Positions 8,701 to 15,581 of a stretch of 64,000 nt of DNA are shown piece by piece (position 1 is the stretch's first letter; the number at the start of each line of letters is the position of its first letter). The translations under genes were made by a program, and so were the position numbers. The stretch comes from Sphaerochaeta associata (GTDB lineage Bacteria > Spirochaetota > Spirochaetia > Sphaerochaetales > Sphaerochaetaceae). The notes beneath the pieces are model-generated. The model was given only the letters and a program-made list of their open reading frames with translations. It searched no databases and had not been told where the DNA came from. The stretch covers positions 558,001 through 622,000 of the forward strand of contig NZ_CP094929.1 in NCBI RefSeq assembly GCF_022869165.1, in the 5' to 3' direction.

Positions 8701-8734
8701 GGTCTCCCTCCTTGGTTTCATAACATAGGCCTAT

Positions 8735-8763
8735 AATTATTACAAAATAGAAATATTTGTCAA
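8735..8763 (-). promoter_or_regulatory. Promoter of the fabH-fabV operon
   Basis: On the minus strand, -35 TTGACA (8758-8763), followed at 16-18 bases by an A/T-rich -10 region (minus strand AATAATTATAG). The -10 hexamer is not sharp; the best options are ATAATT at 8735-8740 or AATAAT at 8736-8741. Transcription would start just upstream of the AGGAGG that serves the TTG start of fabH. Confidence 0.6.
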
Positions 8764-8771
8764 TATTGACA
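8758..8771. promoter_or_regulatory. Perfect palindrome containing both divergent -35 boxes of the fab and acc operons
   Basis: TGTCAATATTGACA is a perfect 14-base palindrome. Its two arms are the TTGACA -35 boxes of the leftward fab promoter and the rightward acc promoter. Two RNA polymerases could not easily bind at the same time, and one protein bound here would affect both operons. No regulator gene is adjacent. Confidence 0.6.
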
Positions 8772-8794
8772 CTAAACATCCGTACTGTTATTAT
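8766..8794 (+). promoter_or_regulatory. Promoter of the accBCDA operon
   Basis: -35 TTGACA (8766-8771), an exactly 17-base spacer and -10 TATTAT (8789-8794). This is one of the best sigma-70-type matches in the window. It leaves a 5' leader of about 50 bases before accB. Confidence 0.8.
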
Positions 8795-8853
8795 TAAAAC
8801 AGGTTGGATGTACCCTATTTGCATCCCATCCCCATACGTAATGAGGAACGTTC

Positions 8854-9297
8854 ATGAATACAATCGACAACCCCGATCTACAGCAGATTATTACCATGTT
8901 TGACAACAGTACACTTTCCGAGCTCGAGTTCTCCTCGGCCGGTTATACCTTTAAGCTGAAGCGCAATACTGCAAGCAGTGCCATTGCAGCAGCTGTACCC
9001 GTCGCTGAAGCAGCCAAGAGTGCGAAGACGGAAACGAAGCAGGAAAGCCCTGCATCCTATGAAGTGATCACCAGCCCCATCGTCGGCACCTTTTATCTGA
9101 CGCCCGCCCCTGATGCCCCTCCCTACGTCCGGGTGGGAAACACCGTGGAAACAGGTTCAGTGCTCTGCACCATCGAGGCAATGAAGCTGATGAACCAACT
9201 GGAAGCGGACTTTGCCTGTGAGATCGTGGAGGTTCTGGCCAAGCCCGAGCAGATGGTTGAATTCGGGCAACCCCTCTTCAAGGTCAAACGCGTATGA
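8854..9297 (+). CDS. accB: Biotin carboxyl carrier protein of acetyl-CoA carboxylase
   Basis: 147-residue carrier that moves carboxybiotin between biotin carboxylase and the carboxyltransferase. The biotinyl domain covers about residues 70-147, with the modified lysine at 111 in the EAMKLMN motif. The N-terminal helix (residues 1-35) and an Ala/Lys-rich linker (about 40-66) are typical of AccB. GAGGA precedes the ATG. The gene starts the rightward acc operon and overlaps accC by four bases. Confidence 0.96.
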   Translation: MNTIDNPDLQQIITMFDNSTLSELEFSSAGYTFKLKRNTASSAIAAAVPVAEAAKSAKTETKQESPASYEVITSPIVGTFYLTPAPDAPPYVRVGNTVETGSVLCTIEAMKLMNQLEADFACEIVEVLAKPEQMVEFGQPLFKVKRV

Positions 9298-10625
9298 TTG
9301 CATCGATTCTTATCGCCAACCGGGGCGAAATCGCCGTGCGGGTGGTTCGTGCCTGCAAGGACTTGGGACTGCGCTCGGTGGTTGCCTACTCGACTGCAGA
9401 CAAGGATACGCTGGCAGTACGCATGGCCGACCAGGCGGTGTGTATCGGCGGACCTGCGACAAAAGAGAGTTATCTCCAAAGTCGCAACATCATTATGGCC
9501 GCCTGTCTGACCCGTTGTGATGCAATCCATCCCGGAGTAGGATTTCTCAGTGAGAATGCCGGCTTTGCCAGGCAGGTGGAGGATGCCGGTCTTATCTTCA
9601 TCGGTCCGAAAAGTGAGACCATCGCCCTCTTGGGTAATAAAGTCGAGGCCCGCAAGGTCGCCTTGAAGGCAGGCCTGCCCATAACCCCTGGAAGCAAGGA
9701 AGCAATCATCGACCTTGAGGATGCCAAGCAGACTGCACAGTCAATCGGCTATCCGATCATTCTCAAGGCTGCAGCCGGCGGCGGGGGAAGGGGCATGCGC
9801 ATCGTACGCAAGGAGGCCGACCTTGCTGCCAATCTTGCTGTGGCCAAGAAGGAAGCACTGCTTTTTTTCGGCGATGACGCCGTACACATGGAACGGTATT
9901 TGGAACAACCAAGACACTTGGAAGTCCAGCTTCTCAGTGATGGGCAGGGTACGGTTCTGCACCTAGGCGAGCGTGACTGCTCGGTACAGAAAAACCATCA
10001 GAAGCTCTTGGAGGAGAGCCCGTCCCCTGTACTCAGTGATAGCCTGAGAAATGCAATGTGCAATGATGCAGTGAGGCTTTTTCAGGAATTGGGCTATCGT
10101 GGAGCCGGGACAGTGGAATTCCTTCTTGACGGAGATGCCTACTACTTCATGGAAGTAAATGCAAGGCTGCAGGTCGAGCATCCGGTCAGCGAACTTGTCT
10201 CGGGCATAGATCTCGTCCACGCCCAGATTGACATCGCCCAAGGCAAGACCCTCTCGTATTCCCAGTCCGATGTACGTTGCAAGGGCTATAGCCTGGAATG
10301 CAGGATCAACGGCTTGAGTGCAGGCGAAATCAAGAATTTTGTCATGCCTTGCGGCCCTCATGTCCGTGTCGATACCTATCTTCAGAGCGGATCGGTGCTC
10401 AGCCCGTACTATGACTCACTGATAGCAAAAATCATCGTTTACACCCCGACTCGTGAAATGGGCCTCTCTGTCATGCTGCGAGCCCTTGACGAGGTGGTCA
10501 TCGAGGGTGTGAAGACCAATATCGAGGAGCAGAAACTGCTCATCAAAAGCCGTCCGTTCTCAAGCGGACGATTCTCAACCGACCTGTATACGAAGGTCAT
10601 CACCCAGGAGAAAAACCATGGATGA
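9294..10625 (+). CDS. accC: Biotin carboxylase subunit of acetyl-CoA carboxylase
   Basis: 443-residue ATP-grasp enzyme that carboxylates the biotin on AccB using ATP and bicarbonate. The N-terminal domain starts ILIANRGEIAVRVVRACKDLG. The glycine-rich ATP loop is AAAGGGGRGM (about residues 161-170), and the catalytic region reads NARLQVEHPVSELV. The length matches AccC, with no fused carboxyltransferase. It overlaps accB by 4 bases and accD by 8. Confidence 0.96.
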   Translation: MIASILIANRGEIAVRVVRACKDLGLRSVVAYSTADKDTLAVRMADQAVCIGGPATKESYLQSRNIIMAACLTRCDAIHPGVGFLSENAGFARQVEDAGLIFIGPKSETIALLGNKVEARKVALKAGLPITPGSKEAIIDLEDAKQTAQSIGYPIILKAAAGGGGRGMRIVRKEADLAANLAVAKKEALLFFGDDAVHMERYLEQPRHLEVQLLSDGQGTVLHLGERDCSVQKNHQKLLEESPSPVLSDSLRNAMCNDAVRLFQELGYRGAGTVEFLLDGDAYYFMEVNARLQVEHPVSELVSGIDLVHAQIDIAQGKTLSYSQSDVRCKGYSLECRINGLSAGEIKNFVMPCGPHVRVDTYLQSGSVLSPYYDSLIAKIIVYTPTREMGLSVMLRALDEVVIEGVKTNIEEQKLLIKSRPFSSGRFSTDLYTKVITQEKNHG

Positions 10626-11388
10626 ACTCTGCCCACAATGTCAGAAGGATGTGGAAGTCGGTCCGTACCGAATCTGCCCCTCCTGCAATCACTATTTCCC
10701 GCTCAGCCCCCAACAGCGCATCGCCCTCTTTGCCGACCCAGACTCCTTTGTGGAGATGGCAAAGGAGATGAAATCGATGAATCCCATCTCCCTTGCAGGC
10801 TATGAGGACAAGCTGAAGGAGAATGAGAAAAAGTCATCGCTCAGCGATGCGGTTACCATCGGCAGCTGCACCATCGAACAACAGCCTGTCATCGTGGGCA
10901 TCATGTCCTTCGCTTTCATGGGTGGAAGCATGGGCTCGGTTGTCGGTGAGAAGATCACCCAGGCGATCATCGAAGGTGCCCTTCGGGGGGAGCCGGTTAT
11001 CATCTTCACCGCAAGCGGAGGCGCTCGTATGCAGGAAGGCATCTTCAGCCTGATGCAGATGGCCAAAACCGCCAGTGCCGCCGCCCTGTTGGAGGATACC
11101 CGAACCCCGCTTTTCTTGGTGCTTACCAATCCCACCACCGGGGGGGTGACAGCATCGTTCGCAATGCTCGGGGATGTCATATTGGCAGAGCCTGGCGCGG
11201 TCATCGGCTTTGCAGGTCCGCGGGTTATCGAAGGGACCATCGGACAGAAGCTGCCTGATGGATTCCAGCGTTCGGAGTTCCAACTCAAGAAGGGCTTTGT
11301 AGACGCTTTGGTGGAGCGCAAGAATCTTCGGTCGACCCTTTCGTTCTTGATCAAGACCCATGTAAAAGGGGGTGGTGCACATGCATGA
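10618..11388 (+). CDS. accD: Acetyl-CoA carboxylase carboxyltransferase subunit beta
   Basis: 256-residue crotonase-fold subunit that, with AccA, transfers the carboxyl group from biotin to acetyl-CoA. An N-terminal four-cysteine zinc ribbon is visible (C5, C8, C20, C23). The oxyanion-hole region includes FTASGGARMQEGIFSLMQM and TNPTTGGVTASFAMLGD. It is shorter than the roughly 300 residues of the E. coli protein, mainly at both ends. Its start lies inside accC and its end overlaps accA by 8 bases. Confidence 0.95.
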   Translation: MDELCPQCQKDVEVGPYRICPSCNHYFPLSPQQRIALFADPDSFVEMAKEMKSMNPISLAGYEDKLKENEKKSSLSDAVTIGSCTIEQQPVIVGIMSFAFMGGSMGSVVGEKITQAIIEGALRGEPVIIFTASGGARMQEGIFSLMQMAKTASAAALLEDTRTPLFLVLTNPTTGGVTASFAMLGDVILAEPGAVIGFAGPRVIEGTIGQKLPDGFQRSEFQLKKGFVDALVERKNLRSTLSFLIKTHVKGGGAHA

Positions 11389-12298
11389 AGAAGAAAAACC
11401 GGTGCTTAAACAGACACTGGACCAAATAGAGACCCTGGCCAAGAGCCATGATCGTTGTGAAGGTTCCTCCTCCTGGGAGTGCGTCCTGCGCTCGCGTCAG
11501 CAGGGCAGGCCAGGAGCAAAGCTTTTCATCGAAATGATTTGCGACTCCTTCATGGAGATGCACGGCGACCGCCTCTATGGCGATGATCCCGCCATGATCG
11601 GGGGAGTCGGGCTGGTCGAAGGCAGGCCGGTCACCTTCATCGGAAACCGCAAGGGAGCCAACCTGAAGGAGAATGTGCTGTGCAACTACGGCATGAGCAA
11701 TCCGGAGGGGTATCGCAAGGCCCTCAGGCTTGCAAAACAGGCTGAAAAATTCGGCCGTCCTGTAGTCTGCTTCATCGATACTCCCGGTGCCTATCCCGGC
11801 CTTGGTGCCGAAGAGCGGGGGATCGGGGAGGCCATTGCCCAGAACCTGAAGGTGTTCTCCACACTCAAGACCCCCATATTGTGCTTCATCATCGGTGAAG
11901 GCGGCAGCGGCGGGGCATTAGGTATAGGAGTGGGGGACAAGCTCTACATGCTCGAGCATGCAGTCTATTCGGTCATCACCCCCGAAGGGTTTGCCTCGAT
12001 ACTGCTGCGTGACCCTTCCAAGGCCAAGGAGGCGGCGGAGGCGATGAAGATGACCAGCCATCATCTCAAGGAGTTCTCCGTCATCCACGACATCATTGCC
12101 GAAGGCAGTGCCGAGGAAACCGCCTCCCGGATCAAGCAGACGATTCTGCGTGATTTGGATGTATTGTGTTCCAAGCCCGCCGAACACCTGGTCCGTTACC
12201 GGATCAAGAAAATCCGGGGCATCGGAGAGGTGTCGGGAGGAAAGGAGTGGTGGCAGCCGCTTCTGGAAGTGTTCAAGAAAACCCAGAGTCTGAATTAG
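11381..12298 (+). CDS. accA: Acetyl-CoA carboxylase carboxyltransferase subunit alpha
   Basis: 305-residue partner of AccD in the carboxyltransferase. The diagnostic segments GNRKGANLKENVLCNYGMSN, CFIDTPGAYPGLGAEERG and IIGEGGSGGALGIGVGD are present. A GTG nine bases upstream would add three residues, but the ATG at 11381 lies at the right distance from the AGGGGGTGG ribosome binding site. It closes the acc operon. Its stop codon overlaps that of the convergent MATE gene, and no terminator is seen between them. Confidence 0.95.
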   Translation: MHEEEKPVLKQTLDQIETLAKSHDRCEGSSSWECVLRSRQQGRPGAKLFIEMICDSFMEMHGDRLYGDDPAMIGGVGLVEGRPVTFIGNRKGANLKENVLCNYGMSNPEGYRKALRLAKQAEKFGRPVVCFIDTPGAYPGLGAEERGIGEAIAQNLKVFSTLKTPILCFIIGEGGSGGALGIGVGDKLYMLEHAVYSVITPEGFASILLRDPSKAKEAAEAMKMTSHHLKEFSVIHDIIAEGSAEETASRIKQTILRDLDVLCSKPAEHLVRYRIKKIRGIGEVSGGKEWWQPLLEVFKKTQSLN

Positions 12299-13662
12299 AT
12301 TCTTGCTGCTTTCTTCTCCAGGTCCCTGAGGCCCCTGAAAAAGAAGAAGGCGGTCACAACGGTGGCAAGGGCATCTGAAACAGGTGCCGACCAGAGTATT
12401 CCTTCCATGCCGAAGAAGTGGGCGAAGATGAGGATGGAGGGAATCAAGAAGAGGCCTTGGCGGGAGAGCGTGAGTGTCATGGCGATTTTGCTCTTGCCGA
12501 TGGCCTGGAAGAAACTCCCTGCGATGATTTGGAACCCAACCAAGGGAGTGAAGAGGAACCATCGCTTCAAGGCGAAGGTTCCCAGCTCCAGCAACTCGGG
12601 TTCCCGGTTGAACATGCCCACCATGGCAACAGGGAAGAGGCGGGTGGCCAAATACCCTGCCATGATGACCAAGGTTGCGCTGAAGATGCCCAGCTTGGCT
12701 GCCTCCCTGACCCGGTCGTACTGTCTGGCCCCGAAGTTGAAGCTGATCAGCGGTTGCACCCCTTGGTTTATGCCGATGACCGGCAGGATGAGCAGGGTTT
12801 GAAGGCTGTGCACGATTCCCATGGCCGAGATTCCCAAATCTCCTCCATGGGCGATCAGGGTCTTGTTCAAGATCACGTTGAGCAGGCTTGAGGCAATCTG
12901 AAGGGTGAATGGGGGAATTCCCAAGGTGATGATCAGCTTGATCACCGTCCACTCGGGCTTCAGTGCCTTCAAGCTCAGCTTGACCTTGCTTTTCTTGCCG
13001 ATGAAGTATGATACAACCCAGATGAAGGAGAAGGTTTGGCTGATGATGGTAGCCAAGGCCGCTCCCTCCATGCCCCAGTCGAGTACGTAGATGAAAATCG
13101 GGTCAAGAATTATGTTGGTGCCGGCTCCCAGGAACATGGAGAGCATGGCGACCTTGGGATTACCGTCTGCACGAATGAAGTGGTTCAAACCCATGCTGGT
13201 CACTCCGAACACCGAGCCGAAGAGTATGAAGCGCAGGTAGCCCGTTGCATACGGAAGCACCTCTTGGCTTGCCCCAAAGAGAACGAGAATATCAGTGAGG
13301 AAGATTTGTCCGATTATCAGGAAGACCAAGCCGCCGCTGGTCAAGAGCAGAAAGGCATTTTCCAGCACATGGGCTGCCTCTGCTTCTTTTTTCTGACCCA
13401 AGCGGATCGAGAAGAGGGTGGCCCCTCCGATGCCAAAGAGCACCCCCATTGCCATCAGGATGATCATGATGGGGAAGGCGATGGTAATGCCCGCTATACC
13501 GTTCGCTCCCAAGGAGGGGCTGTTTCCGATGTACATGCGGTCGACGACGTTGTACAGCGCGTTGACCATCATGCCCACGATGGCGGGAATGGAGAAGCGC
13601 ATCAGCAGCTTGAAAATAGGTTCAGTACCCAAGGGATTGGAGTGTATGGCTTCAGATTCCAT
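12295..13662 (-). CDS. MATE-family multidrug/cation efflux protein
   Basis: 455-residue membrane protein with about twelve helices in two similar halves, the MATE arrangement. The first half opens with LLMRFSIPAIVGMMVNALYN followed by VVDRMYIG, which matches the family's first helix and loop; the second half repeats the pattern near LIITLGIPPFTLQIASSLLN. MATE proteins export drugs or other organic compounds in exchange for Na+ or H+. GGAG precedes the ATG by 8 bases. The gene overlaps the end of the upstream MarR gene by 11 bases, so the pair is co-transcribed and probably regulated by MarR in response to an exported compound. Confidence 0.93.
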   Translation of the reverse strand: MESEAIHSNPLGTEPIFKLLMRFSIPAIVGMMVNALYNVVDRMYIGNSPSLGANGIAGITIAFPIMIILMAMGVLFGIGGATLFSIRLGQKKEAEAAHVLENAFLLLTSGGLVFLIIGQIFLTDILVLFGASQEVLPYATGYLRFILFGSVFGVTSMGLNHFIRADGNPKVAMLSMFLGAGTNIILDPIFIYVLDWGMEGAALATIISQTFSFIWVVSYFIGKKSKVKLSLKALKPEWTVIKLIITLGIPPFTLQIASSLLNVILNKTLIAHGGDLGISAMGIVHSLQTLLILPVIGINQGVQPLISFNFGARQYDRVREAAKLGIFSATLVIMAGYLATRLFPVAMVGMFNREPELLELGTFALKRWFLFTPLVGFQIIAGSFFQAIGKSKIAMTLTLSRQGLFLIPSILIFAHFFGMEGILWSAPVSDALATVVTAFFFFRGLRDLEKKAARI

Positions 13663-14086
13663 GGTTCTGCTCCGATTTCATGTTCTGGAGAATGGTTTCC
13701 AGATTGGTACAGACGTTCTGGTAGGTTTGCTCTCCTACAAGCTCTGAAGCACCTGTATTCCAAGCACGCACTTCGGTGGTGATGCTGTTTCGAAGCTCCT
13801 TTGCCTTTTCGGTAAGGTATATGCACTTGCACCGTTTGTCCTGTTCGTTGACCTGCCGTGTGATGTATCCCTTGTTCTCGAGAGAACAGAGACCACGCGT
13901 GGCAGCGGCCTTGTCAATGGCAAGGATGCTGCACAGTTGCTCCTGGGTTCGGCCCTCGGTTTGGTAGAGGGTCATCAAAAAGCCAACCTCGCCGCTGGTG
14001 ATGTTCCACTGTTTGAGAACCCGATTGACGTACATTGCATGGCTTCTATGAAGAATGGCCACAAGACGCGATAAACTCTGTTGCAT
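13652..14086 (-). CDS. MarR-family transcriptional regulator
   Basis: 144-residue winged-helix repressor. The central HTH region (GRTQEQLCSILAIDKAAATRGLCSLENKGYITR) is followed by the wing DKRCKCIYLTEKAKELR, the standard MarR layout. A GTG at 14095 would add three residues but lies inside the -10 box, so the ATG at 14086 is chosen. There is no ribosome binding site, and the predicted transcription start falls at or beside the ATG, so the mRNA may be leaderless. It very likely represses itself and the MATE pump through the operator at 14108-14125. Confidence 0.92.
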   Translation of the reverse strand: MQQSLSRLVAILHRSHAMYVNRVLKQWNITSGEVGFLMTLYQTEGRTQEQLCSILAIDKAAATRGLCSLENKGYITRQVNEQDKRCKCIYLTEKAKELRNSITTEVRAWNTGASELVGEQTYQNVCTNLETILQNMKSEQNHGI

Positions 14087-14093
14087 GGCAGAC

Positions 14094-14122
14094 ACTGTAG
14101 AAGTTTATAGTTGATATGTCAA
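14094..14122 (-). promoter_or_regulatory. Promoter of the marR-MATE operon
   Basis: On the minus strand, -35 TTGACA (14117-14122), a 17-base spacer and -10 TACAGT (14094-14099). Only 7 bases separate the -10 box from the ATG at 14086. Confidence 0.7.
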
Positions 14123-14125
14123 CTA
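14108..14125. promoter_or_regulatory. MarR operator
   Basis: Perfect inverted repeat TAGTTGA-TATG-TCAACTA covering the -35 box and part of the spacer of the marR promoter. Its size (two 7-base arms, 4-base centre) is typical of MarR-family operators. Confidence 0.75.
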
Positions 14126-14157
14126 ATATTTGCCTGCTTCCCATCCATCCTTCATGG

Positions 14158-14163
14158 TATACT
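14158..14163 (+). promoter_or_regulatory. Probable -10 box of the HAD phosphatase gene
   Basis: TATACT ends 9 bases before the ATG at 14173. No ribosome binding site is present between them, and no good -35 box was found. Confidence 0.4.
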
Positions 14164-14172
14164 GTCTCCACT

Positions 14173-15027
14173 ATGGAAACACGACCGACGATAGCCATCA
14201 TGTACGATTTTGATAAAACCCTGACCACCCGTGATATGCAGGAGTACACCTTCATTCCCAATTTGGGGCTCAGTGCAGCTGAGTTCTGGCAGAAGGCGAA
14301 CACCCTTGCCCGAACGCAGGGTATGGACAGCATTCTTTCCTACATGAAATTGATGCTTGATGAGTCCAAGAGACAGGCAAAGCCGATCAGGAGAAGCGAC
14401 TTTGTCGCCCTGGGGCGCGAGCTTGAGTTCTTCCCAGGTGTCCTGGATTGGTTCTCGCTCGTCAACAACCTGGGAGAAGAGCTTGGCCTGGTCATCGAGC
14501 ACTACATCATCTCCTCCGGGCTCAAGGAGATCATCGAAGGGTCGGCGATCGGTGGTGCATTCCGTCGCATCTATGCCTGCGAGTATCTGTACGACGAAAA
14601 TGGTGTTGCGGTGTGGCCGAAGCTTTCGGTCAACTATACGGCAAAGACGCAATTTCTCTTTCGGATCAACAAGGGTGTGCTCGATGTCCATGAGGATCAG
14701 GCCCTGAATGCCTATAAGGCCGAGACTGAGCGCACCGTACCGTTTCGCAATATGATTTATATCGGGGATGGCCTTACCGATGTGCCTTGCATGAAGCTGG
14801 TAAAGCAGAACGGTGGAAAGAGCATTGCCGTCTACATGCAGGGTAAGGAGGAGACAGCCTATCGCCTGATGGCCGAGGATCGGATCAACTTCTATACACC
14901 AGCCGATTATACCCAGGCGGGAGCTCTCTTTGGTTTGGTCAGGACCATTCTTGAAGAGATGAAAGCCTGTAATCGTTTGGAAACTTTAAGCATTGAAATG
15001 AAATACAAAGCAAGCAAGACTGGATGA
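14173..15027 (+). CDS. HAD-superfamily phosphatase
   Basis: 284-residue haloacid-dehalogenase-type hydrolase. Motif I is YDFDKTLT with the nucleophile Asp12 and acid Asp14. A later motif reads YIGDGLTDVPCMKL, which supplies the Mg2+-binding aspartates. The organisation resembles phosphoserine-phosphatase-like members, but the substrate is not evident. A start at 14116 is possible, but the ATG at 14173 puts motif I at the usual position. A TATACT -10 box lies 9 bases upstream with no ribosome binding site. The gene is divergent from marR; nothing links the two functionally. Confidence 0.85.
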   Translation: METRPTIAIMYDFDKTLTTRDMQEYTFIPNLGLSAAEFWQKANTLARTQGMDSILSYMKLMLDESKRQAKPIRRSDFVALGRELEFFPGVLDWFSLVNNLGEELGLVIEHYIISSGLKEIIEGSAIGGAFRRIYACEYLYDENGVAVWPKLSVNYTAKTQFLFRINKGVLDVHEDQALNAYKAETERTVPFRNMIYIGDGLTDVPCMKLVKQNGGKSIAVYMQGKEETAYRLMAEDRINFYTPADYTQAGALFGLVRTILEEMKACNRLETLSIEMKYKASKTG

Positions 15028-15327
15028 AAGAATTGAAAACTGTTGCAGGGTGGATTGACAGACTTTATTTGATAAACCTTATCTGCAATGCTGATAAAGT
15101 TCTGTTCAAACTAAATCAGCCTCAGCCGTATATTGCATCCTTACAGGGATTGAATCTACATTTCAAGCTCTTATTTGTTGTTCATCATCAACACTGTGCT
15201 CATTAGGTTTTCTTCTTCGAGATTTCAAAAATGACGCTCACTCGACCCCTGGTGCAGGGCTTGTTCGTCCACCTGGGCAGGGTGCTTACCGATATGGACA
15301 TTCTCTCCAAACGCTACCCCCAGTATT
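15028..15327. other. Degenerate stretch with no convincing gene
   Basis: This part of the 554-base gap between the HAD gene and the kinase is A/T-richer and shows no credible complete gene. A 60-codon frame at 15024-15206 has no recognisable features. A short plus-strand frame at 15231-15338 ends in DMDILSKRYPQYFKA and could be a broken C-terminus, but I cannot place it. No clear promoter or terminator was seen. Confidence 0.4.
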
Positions 15328-15575
15328 TCAAGGCTTGATGTGTTTGGTGCATCGCTCGCTGCCGAGCTTTGCCTCAAGGAGAGTAGTCACCTCGTTTCTG
15401 TTTTCAAGCACATCATGCGGGAGTAGGAACGCCTTGTCCTTGGTCAGGAACAGGTAGATGCTCTCCTTCTCGAAATACGCATGGTATACATCCTGCCACC
15501 GATAGCTTGCCTTCTCTTTCTCGTTGAAGATGTCCAGTACATCCGAGTCCTGCGAAAACTGCAGCGTGTAGACAA
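15328..15575 (-). pseudogene. C-terminal remnant of a YcxB-like protein, 5' end missing
   Basis: A minus-strand frame of about 80 codons without a start codon. It reads QFSQDSDVLDIFNEKEKASY, then RWQDVYHAYFEKESIYLFLT, then KDKAFLLPHDVLENRNEVTT, ending ERCTKHIKP and a stop at 15328. The pattern (a strand, W/Y-x-D-I/V, an aromatic strand, then LxLPxxVL) looks like the YcxB-like C-terminal domain of small membrane proteins. The family call is from memory of the pattern. The homology-like sequence stops where the plus-strand kinase frame begins, at about 15576-15584, so the 5' part of this gene was lost in a deletion that also removed the 5' part of the kinase. Confidence 0.6.
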
Positions 15576-15581
15576 GTCGGG

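Noticed and set aside
8806-8826. Leader hairpin GGATG/CATCC upstream of accB as a riboswitch
   Set aside because: A 5-base-pair stem alone gives no support for a riboswitch and no known pattern was recognised.
15024-15206. 60-codon open frame after the HAD phosphatase
   Set aside because: No ribosome binding site, overlaps the HAD stop, and the composition (LYLINLICNADKVLFKLNQP) shows no domain; likely chance in an A/T-rich stretch.
15231-15338. Short plus-strand frame ending in RYPQYFKA as a gene
   Set aside because: Only 35 codons from its ATG and no start signal. It could be a broken C-terminus but I cannot identify it, so it is mentioned only in the entry for the degenerate stretch.
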